Part shown: positions 1 to 9,967 of the stretch, piece after piece
Layout of the letters: each line of letters starts with the position of its first letter
How positions within the stretch are numbered: position 1 is the first letter of the stretch
Assembly: GCF_001704415.2 (NCBI RefSeq)
Contig: NC_030822.1
Location: forward strand, 55,979,345 to 56,043,344
Length of the DNA: 64,000 nucleotides
DNA from: Capra hircus
Lineage: Eukaryota; Chordata; Mammalia; Artiodactyla; Bovidae
Direction: 5' to 3'
Notes under the pieces: model-generated
Databases searched by the model: none
Told to the model about the DNA's origin: nothing
Seen by the model: only the letters and a program-made list of their open reading frames with translations
Position numbers and translations under genes: made by a program

Positions 1-295
1 GCCATACCTTGGCCTCAGTATGCGCTGCTCAGAAACTCAGCAAACAGTGCCACTTGCCCAAGGAAGAGCTTTCTAGGAAGTGGGTGTGAGCGATGGTTTA
101 TCAAGCTGCAGCCTAAATGGTTCACGGGGACAGGAAAGCTTCAGCTTATACATGAAAGAAAACGAAAATGGCTACAGGGGCAGGAACAAAATGTTGGGTA
201 CAATCAATAAAGTCTTTGACATGGGCCCAATGCTCATGTCTCTTCCTGACCATTATTAAGAGCTATGTTTGCACAGATAGCTTCTTGCATTTTGC
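1..295. other. Non-repeat sequence, no gene seen
   Basis: I see no repeat family, open frame or regulatory signature that I can name here. The stretch ends at the left target-site copy of the L1 fragment that follows. Confidence 0.4.
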
Positions 296-308
296 CAGCC
301 CACTGTTT

Positions 309-767
309 GTTTGTTTTCATTTCTTTTACTGAAGTATAGTTGATTTACAATGTTGTGTTGATTTCTGCTATACAACCAAGTGATTTAGTTATACGTCTAC
401 ATACATTGTTTTTCATATCCTTTTCCATGATGGTTTATCACAGGATACTGACTGCAGTTTCCTGCGCTATATAGTAGGACCTTGCTGTTTATCCATTCTA
501 TATATAATAGCTTGCATATGCTAACCTGAAACGCCCCTTCCATCCCTGCACTACCCCACCGCCCCTTTGGCAACCACCAACCTGTTCTCTATGTCTGTGA
601 ATCTGTTTCTGTTTCATGGATAGCTTCATTCATGCCATATTTTATACTCCACATATAAGTAATATCATAGGGGGTCTGTCTTTCTCTGTTTGACTTACTT
701 CACTTAGTACGAGCATCTCTAGGCCCATCCATGTTGCTGCCAATGGCGTGATTTCCTTCTTTTTTAT
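309..767 (-). mobile_element. L1 LINE, 5'-truncated 3' end
   Basis: The plus strand shows the reverse complement of the ruminant L1 3' end: the tail side at 325-360, then the region that encodes the end of ORF2 near 690-760. The copy is bracketed by a 13-bp direct repeat at 296-308 and 768-780 (cagcccactgttt / cagcccactcttt, one mismatch). That is the expected TSD of target-primed reverse transcription and fixes both ends. No frame survives. Confidence 0.85.
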
Positions 768-832
768 CAGCCCACTCTTTCTAAGCTACAGGCAATGAAG
801 GCTCAAGATGTTCATCAACAGTGTCTTCTCCC

Positions 833-909
833 TGTTAAATGGGTTGTAGATGGAAAGTATTGAGAACAGTGCCTGGCACTTAGTAAGCACTCAATAAACA
901 TTATTGATT
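833..909 (+). mobile_element. MIR SINE, 3' part
   Basis: The hallmark MIR 3' end (cagtgcctggcac, then agtaagcactcaataaa) lies at 866-898 in sense orientation. This is an ancient mammalian tRNA-derived SINE with no coding capacity. Confidence 0.75.
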
Positions 910-1353
910 CTTCAACATCCTGTATCTTTATCTGGAACTTTTCATGAACTTTCAATATCTTGAGATACTCTGAAAGAAGAAATCTAAAGATTACACAGAG
1001 CAGGATATGAACACTGAATTCTGACAAATTCTTTGGAGGCAGATTTCTGTATGGAATGACACAGGCATATTCCCCATATTGGCAAGAGTCTTAATTTTCT
1101 GGTTTCTAATCTATTCTTCTGGGGGTGTGCGGAGTGAAGAAGCTAAGAATCATGTGTAAGTGATTTCCAGATTTGAGATCAGGGTTAAAAGTGAGTCACC
1201 TCCTTGGATTTGAGCCATTCCACAGGGTCTCTGACCACTTTACCGTTTTCTAAGGAATGAACATAAAGATGGACTCCTTTACTCAAAGGTCAAGTGAAAT
1301 CATTTGGCTTAGGACTGTGTGAGAAAACTTTAGAATTCAGTGACTTAGAGCTT
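910..1353. other. Non-repeat sequence, no gene seen
   Basis: The sequence is of mixed composition. I see no recognisable repeat and no open frame longer than about 70 codons. Confidence 0.35.
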
Positions 1354-1513
1354 GAAAGTGAAAGTGAAAGCTTCCACTTTCCAGTTGTGTCCAGCTCTTT
1401 GCGACTCCATGGACTATAGAGTCCATGGAATTCTCCTTGCCAGAACACTGGAGTGGGTAGCCATTCCCTTCTCCAGAGGATCTTCCCAACCCAGGGATGG
1501 AACCCAGGGATCT
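1354..1513 (-). mobile_element. Bov-tA/Bov-A SINE
   Basis: Reverse complement of the ruminant SINE: a gaaagtgaaagtgaaag lead, then blocks for 'actctttgcgactcc', 'ctccatggaattctcc' and 'aacactggagtgggta'. The copy stops before the tRNA-like 5' end, so it is truncated. Confidence 0.85.
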
Positions 1514-1594
1514 TGAAGGAAGTAGAAAAAAGGCTGCCCAGGGCTCTTCATGACCACGCAAGGCTTCCAAACACATCATGCTTATTCCTACCTC

Positions 1595-2085
1595 CTTAAC
1601 TCAGCTCACTTCCCACCGATCCCTTATCCTTCTTTATATCTTTCAAGTACCATCTTCCAAGTTCAGCACAAGGTCCACAATCCCAGAAGTCTTCTCTGAG
1701 TGAGCCGAGTCTTGGTTGACATTTTTCCCTCTTAACTTCCATAGTATTCTCTGAAATGTCCATACCCAACTACTCCAGATTGGTCGGTCTATAAGTTTAG
1801 TGATTCTGGAGAATTTGACAGCTATGATATAAATCTCTTTTCCATCCTGTTGGAGTCTGGAATGACCATTATAAGTGCCTCTCTGGTTGGGTCCACTGAA
1901 GTCTCACTATCTCTCATTCATGTCATATTTCAGCAAGTATTTTACAGTGTTTTAGTGAGTTATTCAGCTGTTGTCCATTCTATTCATGAGCACTTGGAGG
2001 GAAAGCATCACTTATTTATCGTTATATATTTATCATGCCTGGAACAAGCACATTCAATACGTGTTTGTTGGGTCATGGTGAACTG
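1595..2085 (+). mobile_element. L2 LINE remnant, probable
   Basis: The pyrimidine-rich stretch 1595-1760 and the 3'-end-like stretch 1980-2080 (gagcacttggagggaaagca, later 'catgcctggaacaagcacattc') follow the order of the ancient L2 3' end. It is strongly degenerate, so the family call is moderate. Confidence 0.5.
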
Positions 2086-2281
2086 AATTGAATTGAACTG
2101 CACTTGTTTTTTTCCATCATAGGACCGAATTCAATACTGGGCAAAGTGTGGGCACATACCAATTATTTGCTGCTGGGCCTGAATTAAACCTCTCAATCCC
2201 CCACTCAGCCCCTTCACACTGTGACTTCATGAGTTTATAATGAAGAAGCACACGGTTTTCCAGGCTTCAGTAAGCTTACTT

Positions 2282-2504
2282 GGACTTCCCCAGTGGCTCA
2301 GTGGTAAAGAATCTACCTGCAATGCAGGAGATACAAGAGACACAAGTTTGATCCCTGGATCAGGAAGATCCCCTGAAGGAAGGCATGGCAACCCAATCTG
2401 GTATTCTTACCTGGAGAATGCCATGGGCAGAGGAGCCTGGCAGGCTATGGTCCACAGGGTTGCAAAGAGTCAGACATAGCTGAAGTGCCTGAGCATGCAC
2501 GCAC
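2282..2504 (+). mobile_element. Bov-tA SINE with TSD
   Basis: Full-length tRNA-like SINE in sense orientation: head (cttccccagtggctcagtgg), then the body 'ggcatggcaacccaatctgg' and a degraded tail. A perfect 10-bp TSD (aagcttactt) lies at 2272-2281 and 2505-2514, which defines the ends exactly. RNA polymerase III A/B boxes are expected in the tRNA-like head, but activity cannot be judged. Confidence 0.95.
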
Positions 2505-2626
2505 AAGCTTACTTACCCTAAACCTTTCTGGCCACCCATCAAGGAGACAACCCTAAGTAGTCAATAGCTTCTATTTCCCCTCTCATCTCTATAACTTAAT
2601 TTACTTCTGTATTCTTGAAACCACAT

Positions 2627-2912
2627 CAGTTCAGTTCAGTTCAGTCGCTCAGTCACGTCCAACTCTTTGCGACCCCATGAATCACAGCACGCCAGGCCTC
2701 CCTGTTCATCACCAACTCCCGGAGTTCACTCAGACTCGCATCCATTGAGTCAGTGATGCCATCCAGCCATCTCATTTTATTTCTCCACTGACATATTGGG
2801 CACCTACTGACCTGGGGAGTTCCTCTTTCAGTATCCTATCATTTTGCCTTTTCATACTGTTCACGGGGTTCTCAAGGCAAGAATACTGAAGTGCTTTGCC
2901 ATTCCCTTCTAC
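2627..2912 (-). mobile_element. BovB LINE, internally deleted (3' end joined to 5' region)
   Basis: The left half, 2627-2775, is the reverse complement of the BovB 3' end (cagttcagttcagttcagtc, then the 'gccatccagccatctcat' block). At about 2776 it passes directly into 2776-2912. I recognise that part as the reverse complement of the BovB 5' region (ttttgccttttcatactgtt, 'aaggcaagaatactgaag'). The endonuclease and reverse-transcriptase coding region that should lie between them is missing. The junction resembles the kind of internal deletion thought to have produced Bov-A SINEs from BovB. Confidence 0.65.
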
Positions 2913-3054
2913 TATCTAAAAAGAAAATACAGATGTGTTTTGAAACACGAGGTTTCCAGGCATTCTGTACAAGGGCGCTTTCCTCAAATGCCTCATCACC
3001 CATGTGAAACATGGAGACAATCCACTGATACCTACTTCAAGCATGGAAGGTATC

Positions 3055-3172
3055 GCTCACTTCATTTGTGACTTTGGACAAGCAATAGCCTCTCTGGGCC
3101 TCCTGTCTCTTTCTAAGGGGTTAAACCAGATCCTCTCCAAGATCATCACCTTCCTGTTCTAATACCAGCTGC
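3055..3172 (+). mobile_element. MIR-type SINE (MIRc/MIR3-like)
   Basis: The order 'tttgtgactttggacaagca', 'cctctctgggcctcctgtc', 'aggggttaaaccagatcctc' follows the MIR core and 3' domain in sense orientation. It is diverged, as expected for this age. Confidence 0.6.
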
Positions 3173-3984
3173 CTCTGACACCCTGTGGAAAACCTGGTTG
3201 GTTTGCTAACACAGACATTTCTAACTCCTTTCCCTCTTGTCCTCTAACAGCTATTAATGTTGAAAAAAAGACCAAAAAAAAAGACCTATACTTATTCTCT
3301 CAGGTGCTCACACAATATGAGCAGACATGTGACGAATTCTCAACAGGGGCTTCTGGGAATTTTCTTTTTTTCTTTTTCCAAGGTAAAATGGACAGATGTG
3401 ATGTCCTTTCTTTCTTCTTCCTGTCATGAGTGAGGAGTTGTTAGCTGTATAATGATAATGAAGTGGCAAGAATGAGGATGAAACATCAACATACCAAGGA
3501 CAGCAGCGTGCTTAATTCCTTGTTAACACATAGACACAGAAATAGTTAATGAAATGATAATACCAAATTAAAAATGGAACTGCCTTAACTCTTTACATTA
3601 TTTTGAATGTACAGCTATGGTCCAGATCTGCATATGACTAGTATGTTTACACTGTGACACACTTCTAGCTAGTTTTTTTTTAATTGAAAAGTAACACTTG
3701 CACATGCTTAGGAACAATATTTCAGAACTATATGAAGTTGTGGGATCATCTCAGTGAAGGAATCTCTTGTGCCTTCAAGAATTTAAATTCCTATTTAGGC
3801 AGGACTTTTGCTGAAAGTTTTGCTGAAAGCCTCTCTGACACATACCAATCTAATTTCTAGTCAAGTGGGTTCATGAGATTAATCACTTGATTCCTCTGGG
3901 TCCTCTCCATGAGTATAACTCCAACTTGACCAAGCTCACAGGAACACACACACACACACACAATTTGCAGAGTGCTTTATATCA
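3173..3984. other. Non-repeat sequence with a short (CA)n
   Basis: No gene is seen. The stretch holds A-rich tracts near 3264-3283 and a 19-bp (AC)n microsatellite at 3944-3962. Confidence 0.4.
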
Positions 3985-4087
3985 CACAAATTTCCACGTA
4001 CATTATCACATTTGATTGTCCTGTGAGATTTGTGGTTCTATAATTCCCCGTTTTGTACATGAGGAAACTTAAAGAGAGTTCCATGAT
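3985..4087 (-). mobile_element. MIR SINE, diverged
   Basis: 'ataattccccgttttgtac' followed by 'atgaggaaacttaaagaga' is the antisense signature of the MIR core. It lies immediately upstream of the TSD of the next SINE. Confidence 0.6.
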
Positions 4088-4103
4088 CTCACTCAAATGC
4101 AAT

Positions 4104-4307
4104 GAGCTTCCCAGGTAGCACTAGTGGTAAAGAATCCGCCTGCTAATGCAGGAGACTCAAGAGACACAAGTTCTATCCCTGGGGAGGGAAGATTCCCCTG
4201 AAGAAGGATATAGCAATCCACTCCAGTATTCTTGCATGGACAGAGGAGCCTGGCGGGCTACAGTCCATGGGGTCACAAAGAAACAGACATGACTGAGCAT
4301 GCATGCA
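4104..4307 (+). mobile_element. Bov-tA SINE with TSD
   Basis: Sense SINE with a tRNA-like head (gcttcccaggtagcactagt) and the body up to the 'gacatgactgagcatgc' end. A 16-bp direct repeat at 4088-4103 and 4308-4323 (two mismatches) brackets it, so the insertion landed at the edge of the older MIR. Confidence 0.92.
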
Positions 4308-4323
4308 CTCACCCAAATACAAT

Positions 4324-5159
4324 ACTTTTACATAAGTCAGTGGCAACTCAGGTTAAAATTGTGCACCCCGTATCATCAACAATGGAAGCTGCCAGCTTTA
4401 CCCTTTCCCTGTGCTGGGGCTAAGGCTCAGAGTTTTTAGAACCTTAGAGGAAGCTCCAAGGACCATAGAACCCCATGGGAGGCATCATGTCAGAGAGGGT
4501 GATTCCCCTGCCCCATGGAGCTCAGCAAACCTCAGTGGGAAGGAAGCAAAGCCTGTCCCCACTCCAGGGCCTGGAGCACAGGCTAACTGCGGAGCTGGAC
4601 AAATGCAGACTGCCAGCAGGCTTACCTCCCCTCTAACCTCACCTTGGCTAACATGAGTTGTGCAGCCAAACCCGGCCTCCTTGGCATCTTGTTCTTTCTC
4701 ATCAGTAAATAACTGCCCGAAACAATTACACTTCAGGAAACTAATCTTATTTTTCTCTTTCCCCCTGAAAGCTACCAAAAATTAAAAGCAAAAATGCTTA
4801 AATCAACTGGAGGACTTCTGGGCAGATGTTCCTAAGTGCAATCTGTCTAATGGGAAAGAGCTTTGTGGGGAAGGGCTGTCACTCTGCAGCAACCCTGGGC
4901 AGGCCCACCAATAGGTAAAGACAATACATGTTTCCTTCATGAGAGCCTGGCCCTCTGCATATCTCAGGATCCACCTGCCTAACAGATGTTACCTCCTTAT
5001 TCTAGCTCCTTCTGGAGCTGCAGACATATGTCATTCTTTTTTTTTTTTTTTTTTTTGCCAAAATAGTATCATGAAAAGATTGCAACACTTCAAAATCAAG
5101 CAGTTCCAAGTTTGAGTCAGAATTCTACCATTTACCAACTTTCATTTGACCATTTTGTA
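4324..5159. other. Non-repeat sequence with a 20-bp T tract
   Basis: There is no gene evidence. Frames on both strands of about 80-97 codons around 4411-4778 overlap each other and lack splice or start context. A homopolymer of 20 T lies at 5037-5056 and may be the tail of an unrecognised antisense retroposon. Confidence 0.4.
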
Positions 5160-5680
5160 TTATTTATCTATTGTCGCATAACAAAATACTCCAAAACTTA
5201 AGTGGATTAAGACAACATGCTTTTATTATCTTTCCATTTCTGTGGGTCAAGAATCTAGACGCAGCTTAGCTAGGCCTCTGCTCAGGGTTCCCCAGGCTGC
5301 AATCAGCGTGTCATCTCTCGCGTCTCCACCAAAGAGGACGTGCATCAAAGCTCCCTCACGTGATTACTGTCAGGATGCAGTTCCTCCCGAGCTATTGCCT
5401 GGAGGTCTCCCTTCGTCCCTTGCCATGTGGACTTTCCCATAAAGCAGCTCACAGTAAGGTGGCAGGCTTCCATCAGAATGGACCAGCAGAAGACGAGACG
5501 GAAGTGACAGTCTTTTCACGACTTAATCTCAGAAGTGACACCCCATCACTTCTGCTGTATTCTGTCTGTTAGAAGCAAGTTTCAAGGTACAGTCCACACT
5601 CCAGGGACACGTATTATACAAGGACATGAGTGCCAGGGAGCAGGGATCCTGGAGAGCCACTATGGCAGCTAGCCACAGCA
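5160..5680 (+). mobile_element. MaLR/MLT1-type LTR remnant
   Basis: The start (ttgtcgcataacaaaatact), the block 'tctgtgggtcaagaatcta', the mid block 'ccttgccatgtggactttcc', and the 3' blocks 'tctcagaagtgacacccca' and 'ttagaagcaagttt' follow the order of a non-coding mammalian MaLR LTR. No retroviral coding sequence accompanies it, so it reads as a solitary, old LTR. Confidence 0.75.
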
Positions 5681-5689
5681 TCTCCTGAA

Positions 5690-5800
5690 CCACGGTTTCT
5701 TCATCTGTAAGGGAGCATTGTAATAGCTCCCTCAAGGTGGGGAGAAAGAATCAGATGACACAGTGTTGAGATCAGTGCTTAGAAGAACGCACGGCACACT
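5690..5800 (+). mobile_element. MIR SINE
   Basis: 'ggtttcttcatctgtaag', a 'ctccctcaaggt' segment and 'cagtgcttagaagaacgcac' follow the 3' half of MIR in sense orientation. It lies just downstream of the MaLR LTR. Confidence 0.7.
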
Positions 5801-6885
5801 GTCAGTGACTTCCAGAAGTTAATTGCCTCACCTCTCCTCAGCCTGTCATGTCTCAGTAATACCTTTAGAGATTTATGTGCAAAGAAGGCTACGAAGTCTC
5901 CACTTCCAAGGATGAAGCAAAGGGATGCAGTGAGCAAGTCAGAGGGTCCCAGAAACAAAACTGAAGGCAAGAGGAGCATTTGAGTTCTCTGGATGGGTCA
6001 GAGGCAGGCCTTCTCCAAGGCAGATATTCAGAGGGAGTCTGGCTAAGGGGGCTGAGACCTCAAAGCCTGGATGATGGTGAGGGTTTATAAACAAGGACCA
6101 GACTAAGAGCAAACAGCCTCATGGCAAGGACCCCTGACTCCCTATCACTAGCCTAGCCCACTGCCCTCCCTAGTGGTATCAGATAAGTCTATGAACATTT
6201 CTGAGTTGGAGGTAGGGCCGGGAAGGGGGGTCCAGACATTCCGAGGTCTCCCTTCCCCCAAGGTCAGTGGACTGTGGAGCTGGCTCCGAGCATTGATCAC
6301 TTACAATTTCCTCCTCTAATTCTCATCAGCTCATTAAAGCTTGACCTTCTGGGCTTCTCTGGCTACTCTGGATGTCCAGCCTGAGAGACCATTATATTTT
6401 AAAGGCTGTTAAACTGTCCAATGATATTTTAGCTTCTTTTTTTTTTTTTACTTGATAGCGAATCATCCATCACCTGTGTAAACTTCTAAGTAAAAACTCG
6501 GAAGAAAAAGATGGAGAATTATATAAAATTATGGTGGGATGAAGCAGTTAAATTTCTCTCTATCAACTGAGGCGAGGCAAGGCGAGGTGAGATGATGGTC
6601 AATTATCTTTTTCCACTCACTGATAAATCGCCCGCACCATTGAGACTGTCAGGGTCTGACTCATGACAAGTAGAGGAGGGTGTCAACGCGACCAGAGGCC
6701 CGGGAACATGGAACGGTCTTGCAGATGGCGTTTCAGCTTCTTCCAATCCAAACCTTGACTTCCTGGCCAGGAGTACTAGTCCGGGGCCTGACCATGTCCT
6801 GGGAGCCCCCCACCCACTTCTGACCACTGCCCTGACTCTATCCTTCCTCCCTCTCATTATGCTCGGAAAGCAGCGGCACCCACAT
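5801..6885. other. Non-repeat sequence, no gene seen
   Basis: Mixed composition. A 13-T tract lies at 6437-6449 and a small GGCGAGG-type tandem near 6570-6590. Short frames on the minus strand (5779-5979, 6603-6857) lack supporting context. Confidence 0.35.
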
Positions 6886-7197
6886 GAAAGTCTTCACCAA
6901 AATCTCTCAAATTGACCTCATTATTTTTCTCTGCCTTTCCTTATCCGACTTAATGGTACCATCACTCACCCAAGTTATTTAACTAGAAACTTCATCATAA
7001 TCCCAAACACCTCCCTTTTCCTCACGTCCCACCCCCCATGCATCCATCTCTGAGTCTGTTCTGTTGTCTAACACAATGATTTGTCAACTCCGGCCCCTCC
7101 TCGCCATCCCTGCTACTGTTGCCTGGTCCAGACCCTTATCCTCTCTTCTGTAATCTGTGGGAAAAGCCTCTTAAGTCTTTAGTGTTTCCTCACAAAC
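6886..7197 (+). mobile_element. L2 LINE, left part
   Basis: A pyrimidine-rich segment with the L2-like order 'atgcatccatctctgagtct', 'gccatccctgctactgttgc', 'ccagacccttatcctctctt'. It continues at 7433 after the interrupting SINE. Confidence 0.65.
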
Positions 7198-7207
7198 ACA
7201 CAAATAC

Positions 7208-7422
7208 TCGGGGCTGCCCAGGTGGCGCGGCAATGAATCTGCCTGCCGATGCAGGAGACACAGGACATGCAGGTGAGATCCCTGGGCCATGAAGATCCCC
7301 TGGAGGAGGGCATGGCAACCCACTCCAGTATTCTTGCCTGGGGAATCTCACGGACAGAGGAGCCTGGCAGGCCACAGCCCACAGGGTCACAAAGAGTCGG
7401 ACACAACTGAGCACAGGACACA
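7208..7422 (+). mobile_element. Bov-tA SINE with TSD, inserted in L2
   Basis: Sense SINE (gcaatgaatctgcctgccga head, 'ggcatggcaacccactcc' body, 'ggacacaactgagcac' end). A perfect 10-bp TSD acacaaatac lies at 7198-7207 and 7423-7432. It is therefore younger than the L2 around it. Confidence 0.95.
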
Positions 7423-7432
7423 ACACAAATAC

Positions 7433-7922
7433 CCATGCATACACGCCGCACGCCTTCCAGGGAGCTTTTAAGGCACCTTATGATTGCATGTCCTTTCCAC
7501 AGACTTCAGGAAAAGGCCGAGACTCCTCACCCAGCATGTGATCTCCTGACACCCTCGTGCCATCACCAGACGGCGGAGTTTGTGGTTTCCCTCACATGCT
7601 CTGTCTTATGTCCACGGCTGTGTCAGTGTTTGCTCCCCAAACCGAGTTCTCTCTCCTTCCTTTCTAGTCTAACTAATCAACTTCTCCCAGTCTTTGAGAT
7701 TCAGCTGCAAAGCCACCTCCTCCACCAAGTTTCCCTAACTTTCCTCTAGCAGTTAGCCAAGCTCCTCTTTGTGTTCTCACAGAACCATGCAACTCCTCCA
7801 CTGATTTATGACGTTGATGGATATATATCCCCCCGCTCCTGGACTACAGGGTCCCTGAATAAAGATCATGGCTTGTCTTCCAGCACCTAGCACCATTGTT
7901 GGCTCAGGGGCCGGTGAGTGTC
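7433..7922 (+). mobile_element. L2 LINE, right part and 3' end
   Basis: 'gctgcaaagccacctcctcc', 'ttgtgttctcacagaacc', 'gactacagggtccctgaata' and 'cagcacctagcaccattgt' mark the L2 3' end in sense orientation. It is the continuation of the element at 6886-7197. Confidence 0.75.
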
Positions 7923-7923
7923 T

Positions 7924-8203
7924 GAAAGTGAAAGTCACTCAGTCATGTCTGACTCTTTGTGAGCCCATAGACTCTGCAGTCCATGGAATTCTCCAGGCAA
8001 GAATACTGGAGTGGGTAGCCTTTCCCTTCTCCAGGGGATCTTCCCAACCCAGGGATTGAACCCAGGTCTCCCACACCATGGGCAGATTTTTTTACCACCT
8101 GAGCCACAAGGGAAGCCCAAGAATACTGGAGTGGGTAGCCTATCCCTTCTCCAAGGGAACTTCCCAACTCAGGAATCAAACCAGGGTCTCCTGCATTGCA
8201 CTG
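7924..8203 (-). mobile_element. Bov-tA SINE with partial tandem second unit
   Basis: A full antisense unit spans 7924-8118 and ends in 'gagccacaagggaagccc'. It is followed without a gap by a second partial antisense unit, 8119-8203, that repeats the 'aagaatactggagtgggtag' to 'ggtctcctgcattgca' section. Long frames on either strand here are translated SINE. Confidence 0.9.
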
Positions 8204-8244
8204 ATCGGTAAATTGCCAAGGACAGTGGAAGAAGAGAAACCAGA

Positions 8245-8345
8245 TTAAAACATTGCTCTGCAATCTATCTGTGGCCTCAGGAAGATTTCTGTGTCTCTGA
8301 GCTTCATTCCTTATCCATAAGTGTAATTGATATCTACAACTTAAG
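8245..8345 (+). mobile_element. MIR SINE, very diverged
   Basis: 'tctgtggcctcaggaagatt', 'ctctgagcttcattccttat' and 'ccataagtgtaattgata' resemble the MIR core in sense orientation. Only the motif order supports the call. Confidence 0.4.
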
Positions 8346-8630
8346 AGCATGGTAGAAAGAAAATAAATATGCCTTAGGAAATGAATGACTATTAGGAGAA
8401 TGAGAAAACAGGAGGTGTTTGAGATGAAGCTGAAATTTTTATAATGACTTGGGTGAATGAAGGTACCATACAGGAGAGAAGAAATGTTAGACCGGAAGTA
8501 GTGTAGTAAAGAACTCAACACATAGTAGGCATTCAAGTCTCCCTTCCTTTGGGGAGTCTATCAACTGGAGAATAGGAAGAAATAGTGTGTCCCTTACATG
8601 TCCACCATCTCATTTCTTTCCATCACTACA
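8346..8630. other. Non-repeat sequence, no gene seen
   Basis: A short AT-rich stretch with no recognisable feature between the MIR-like remnant and a BovB 3' end. Confidence 0.35.
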
Positions 8631-8849
8631 AGTCAGTCAGTCAGTTCAGTCACTCAGTCATGTCCGACTCTTTGCAACCCCATGGACTGCAGCACACCAG
8701 TCCTCCCTGTCCATCGCTAGCTCCTGGAGTTTATTTAGACTCATGTCCATTGAGTCAGTGATGCCATCCAACCATCTCATTCTCTGTCGTCCCCTTCTCC
8801 TCCTGCCTTCAGTCTTTCCCAGCATCAGGGTCTTTTCCAATGAGTCAGT
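8631..8849 (-). mobile_element. BovB LINE 3' end
   Basis: Reverse complement of the BovB 3' terminus: AGTC-type tail repeat at 8631-8645, then 'cactcagtcatgtccgact', 'tgatgccatccaaccatct' and 'ccagcatcagggtcttttcc'. About 220 bp of the roughly 3.2-kb element is present. On the minus strand it still reads as the C-terminal end of the BovB polyprotein. Confidence 0.92.
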
Positions 8850-9751
8850 TTGTTTCCTTTTAGTGACCTGGATGGATGCCAAGGCCTGTGGCTGGGGCAA
8901 AAACCCCTCTGTTTGATATTGCCATCCCTGATAGACCCAAACAAACTCACTGAGACATCTGATCATCTCCCAAAGTGACTCTGAACTTGTCTGGCACTGT
9001 ATCAGGTGTACATGCAAACACAGCTGTGCAGGCAGGTAGGGAGGACACGCCATAAGCCAGCCCCTGCCAACATGACGCCAGGGGACCCCTCCTGTGACAG
9101 AAGGACGGTGCAGCAGACTCACGAGTGACAGTAGCTGATCTTGGACCCCCAGTTTCTGGCCCTGACACAGCTGGACCTGCCCCCAGTTAGGACTTGCTGC
9201 CTGGGGAACAATGTGGGGCAACGTAAGAAGTGCCAGCTGAGAAAGCAGGGCATGGAGGTAGAAGGGTTGGATCAGGCTGGAATGGCCCCATGAGCAGGCA
9301 GCAGTGTTCAGAGAGTTCCAACAGTGGAGAAAGAAACTAAGAGGACACAGCCCAGGGCCCAAAGACAGGGAAAAAGCAGGAAGACCAGACAACCCTAAGA
9401 GCAGAGAGAACCCATTGTAACATGGAGTGTCTGGCAAAGAAACAATCCAAATGCAGAATTTGGTGGGCTGAATGAGGCAGAGGATACTTACCTATAGTTG
9501 ATGCTGAGTCTTCCAGCCTTTTTTTGCAAAACAGACAAGCCCTGCCTGGATTGATGATTTAAAGGCACTGGACTGAACAAGAGAAATGGCAGTACCTTCA
9601 CCCATGAGGGTAGGTCCCACCATATATAAACATCCCAATGAGTGTGCGTGTCAGTCTCCACTCAGATCCACAGGCATCAGCAGAGCAAGTGGCATAAGAG
9701 GATTTTGATTCCTATTGCATTACAGCTTGAGAAAGCAGCTGGGTTTTCTTT
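8850..9751. other. Non-repeat sequence with a TATA-like site
   Basis: No gene is recognised. A minus-strand frame covering 8658-9437 is half BovB and half unexplained sequence. A TATA-like stretch (ccatatataaacatccc) lies near 9619-9635, downstream of a purine-rich region. It could belong to an unrecognised LTR, but no terminal motif or direct repeat supports that. Confidence 0.35.
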
Positions 9752-9967
9752 AAAAAATTTTTTTGTATTTATTGTTTTATTGATGCATAGTTAATTAACA
9801 ATATTGTCTTAGCTTCAAGTATACAGTAAAGTGATTCAGTTATATATAATTTCTTTCAGATTATTTTCCATTATCTGGCTACCACAAGACATTGAATATA
9901 GGTCCCAGTGCTTTACAATAAGCCCTTATTGTTTATATAGTTTATGTACAGTAATTTCATCTGTTAA
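9752..9967 (-). mobile_element. L1 LINE 3' end, left part
   Basis: Antisense L1 3' end ('gatgcatagttaattaaca', 'cagtaaagtgattcagttat', 'atttcatctgttaa'). It is interrupted at 9967/9968 by a BovB and resumes at about 11336 with the next expected L1 sequence ('ccccatactgttaattta'). Confidence 0.85.

Noticed and set aside
7943..8536. 197-codon minus-strand frame
   Set aside because: Half of it is translated Bov-tA SINE; the rest is unsupported.
8658..9437. 260-codon open frame on the minus strand, the longest in the window
   Set aside because: Its C-terminal third is the translated BovB 3' end (8658-8849). The N-terminal part has no domain, splice or start support, so it is a chance fusion.
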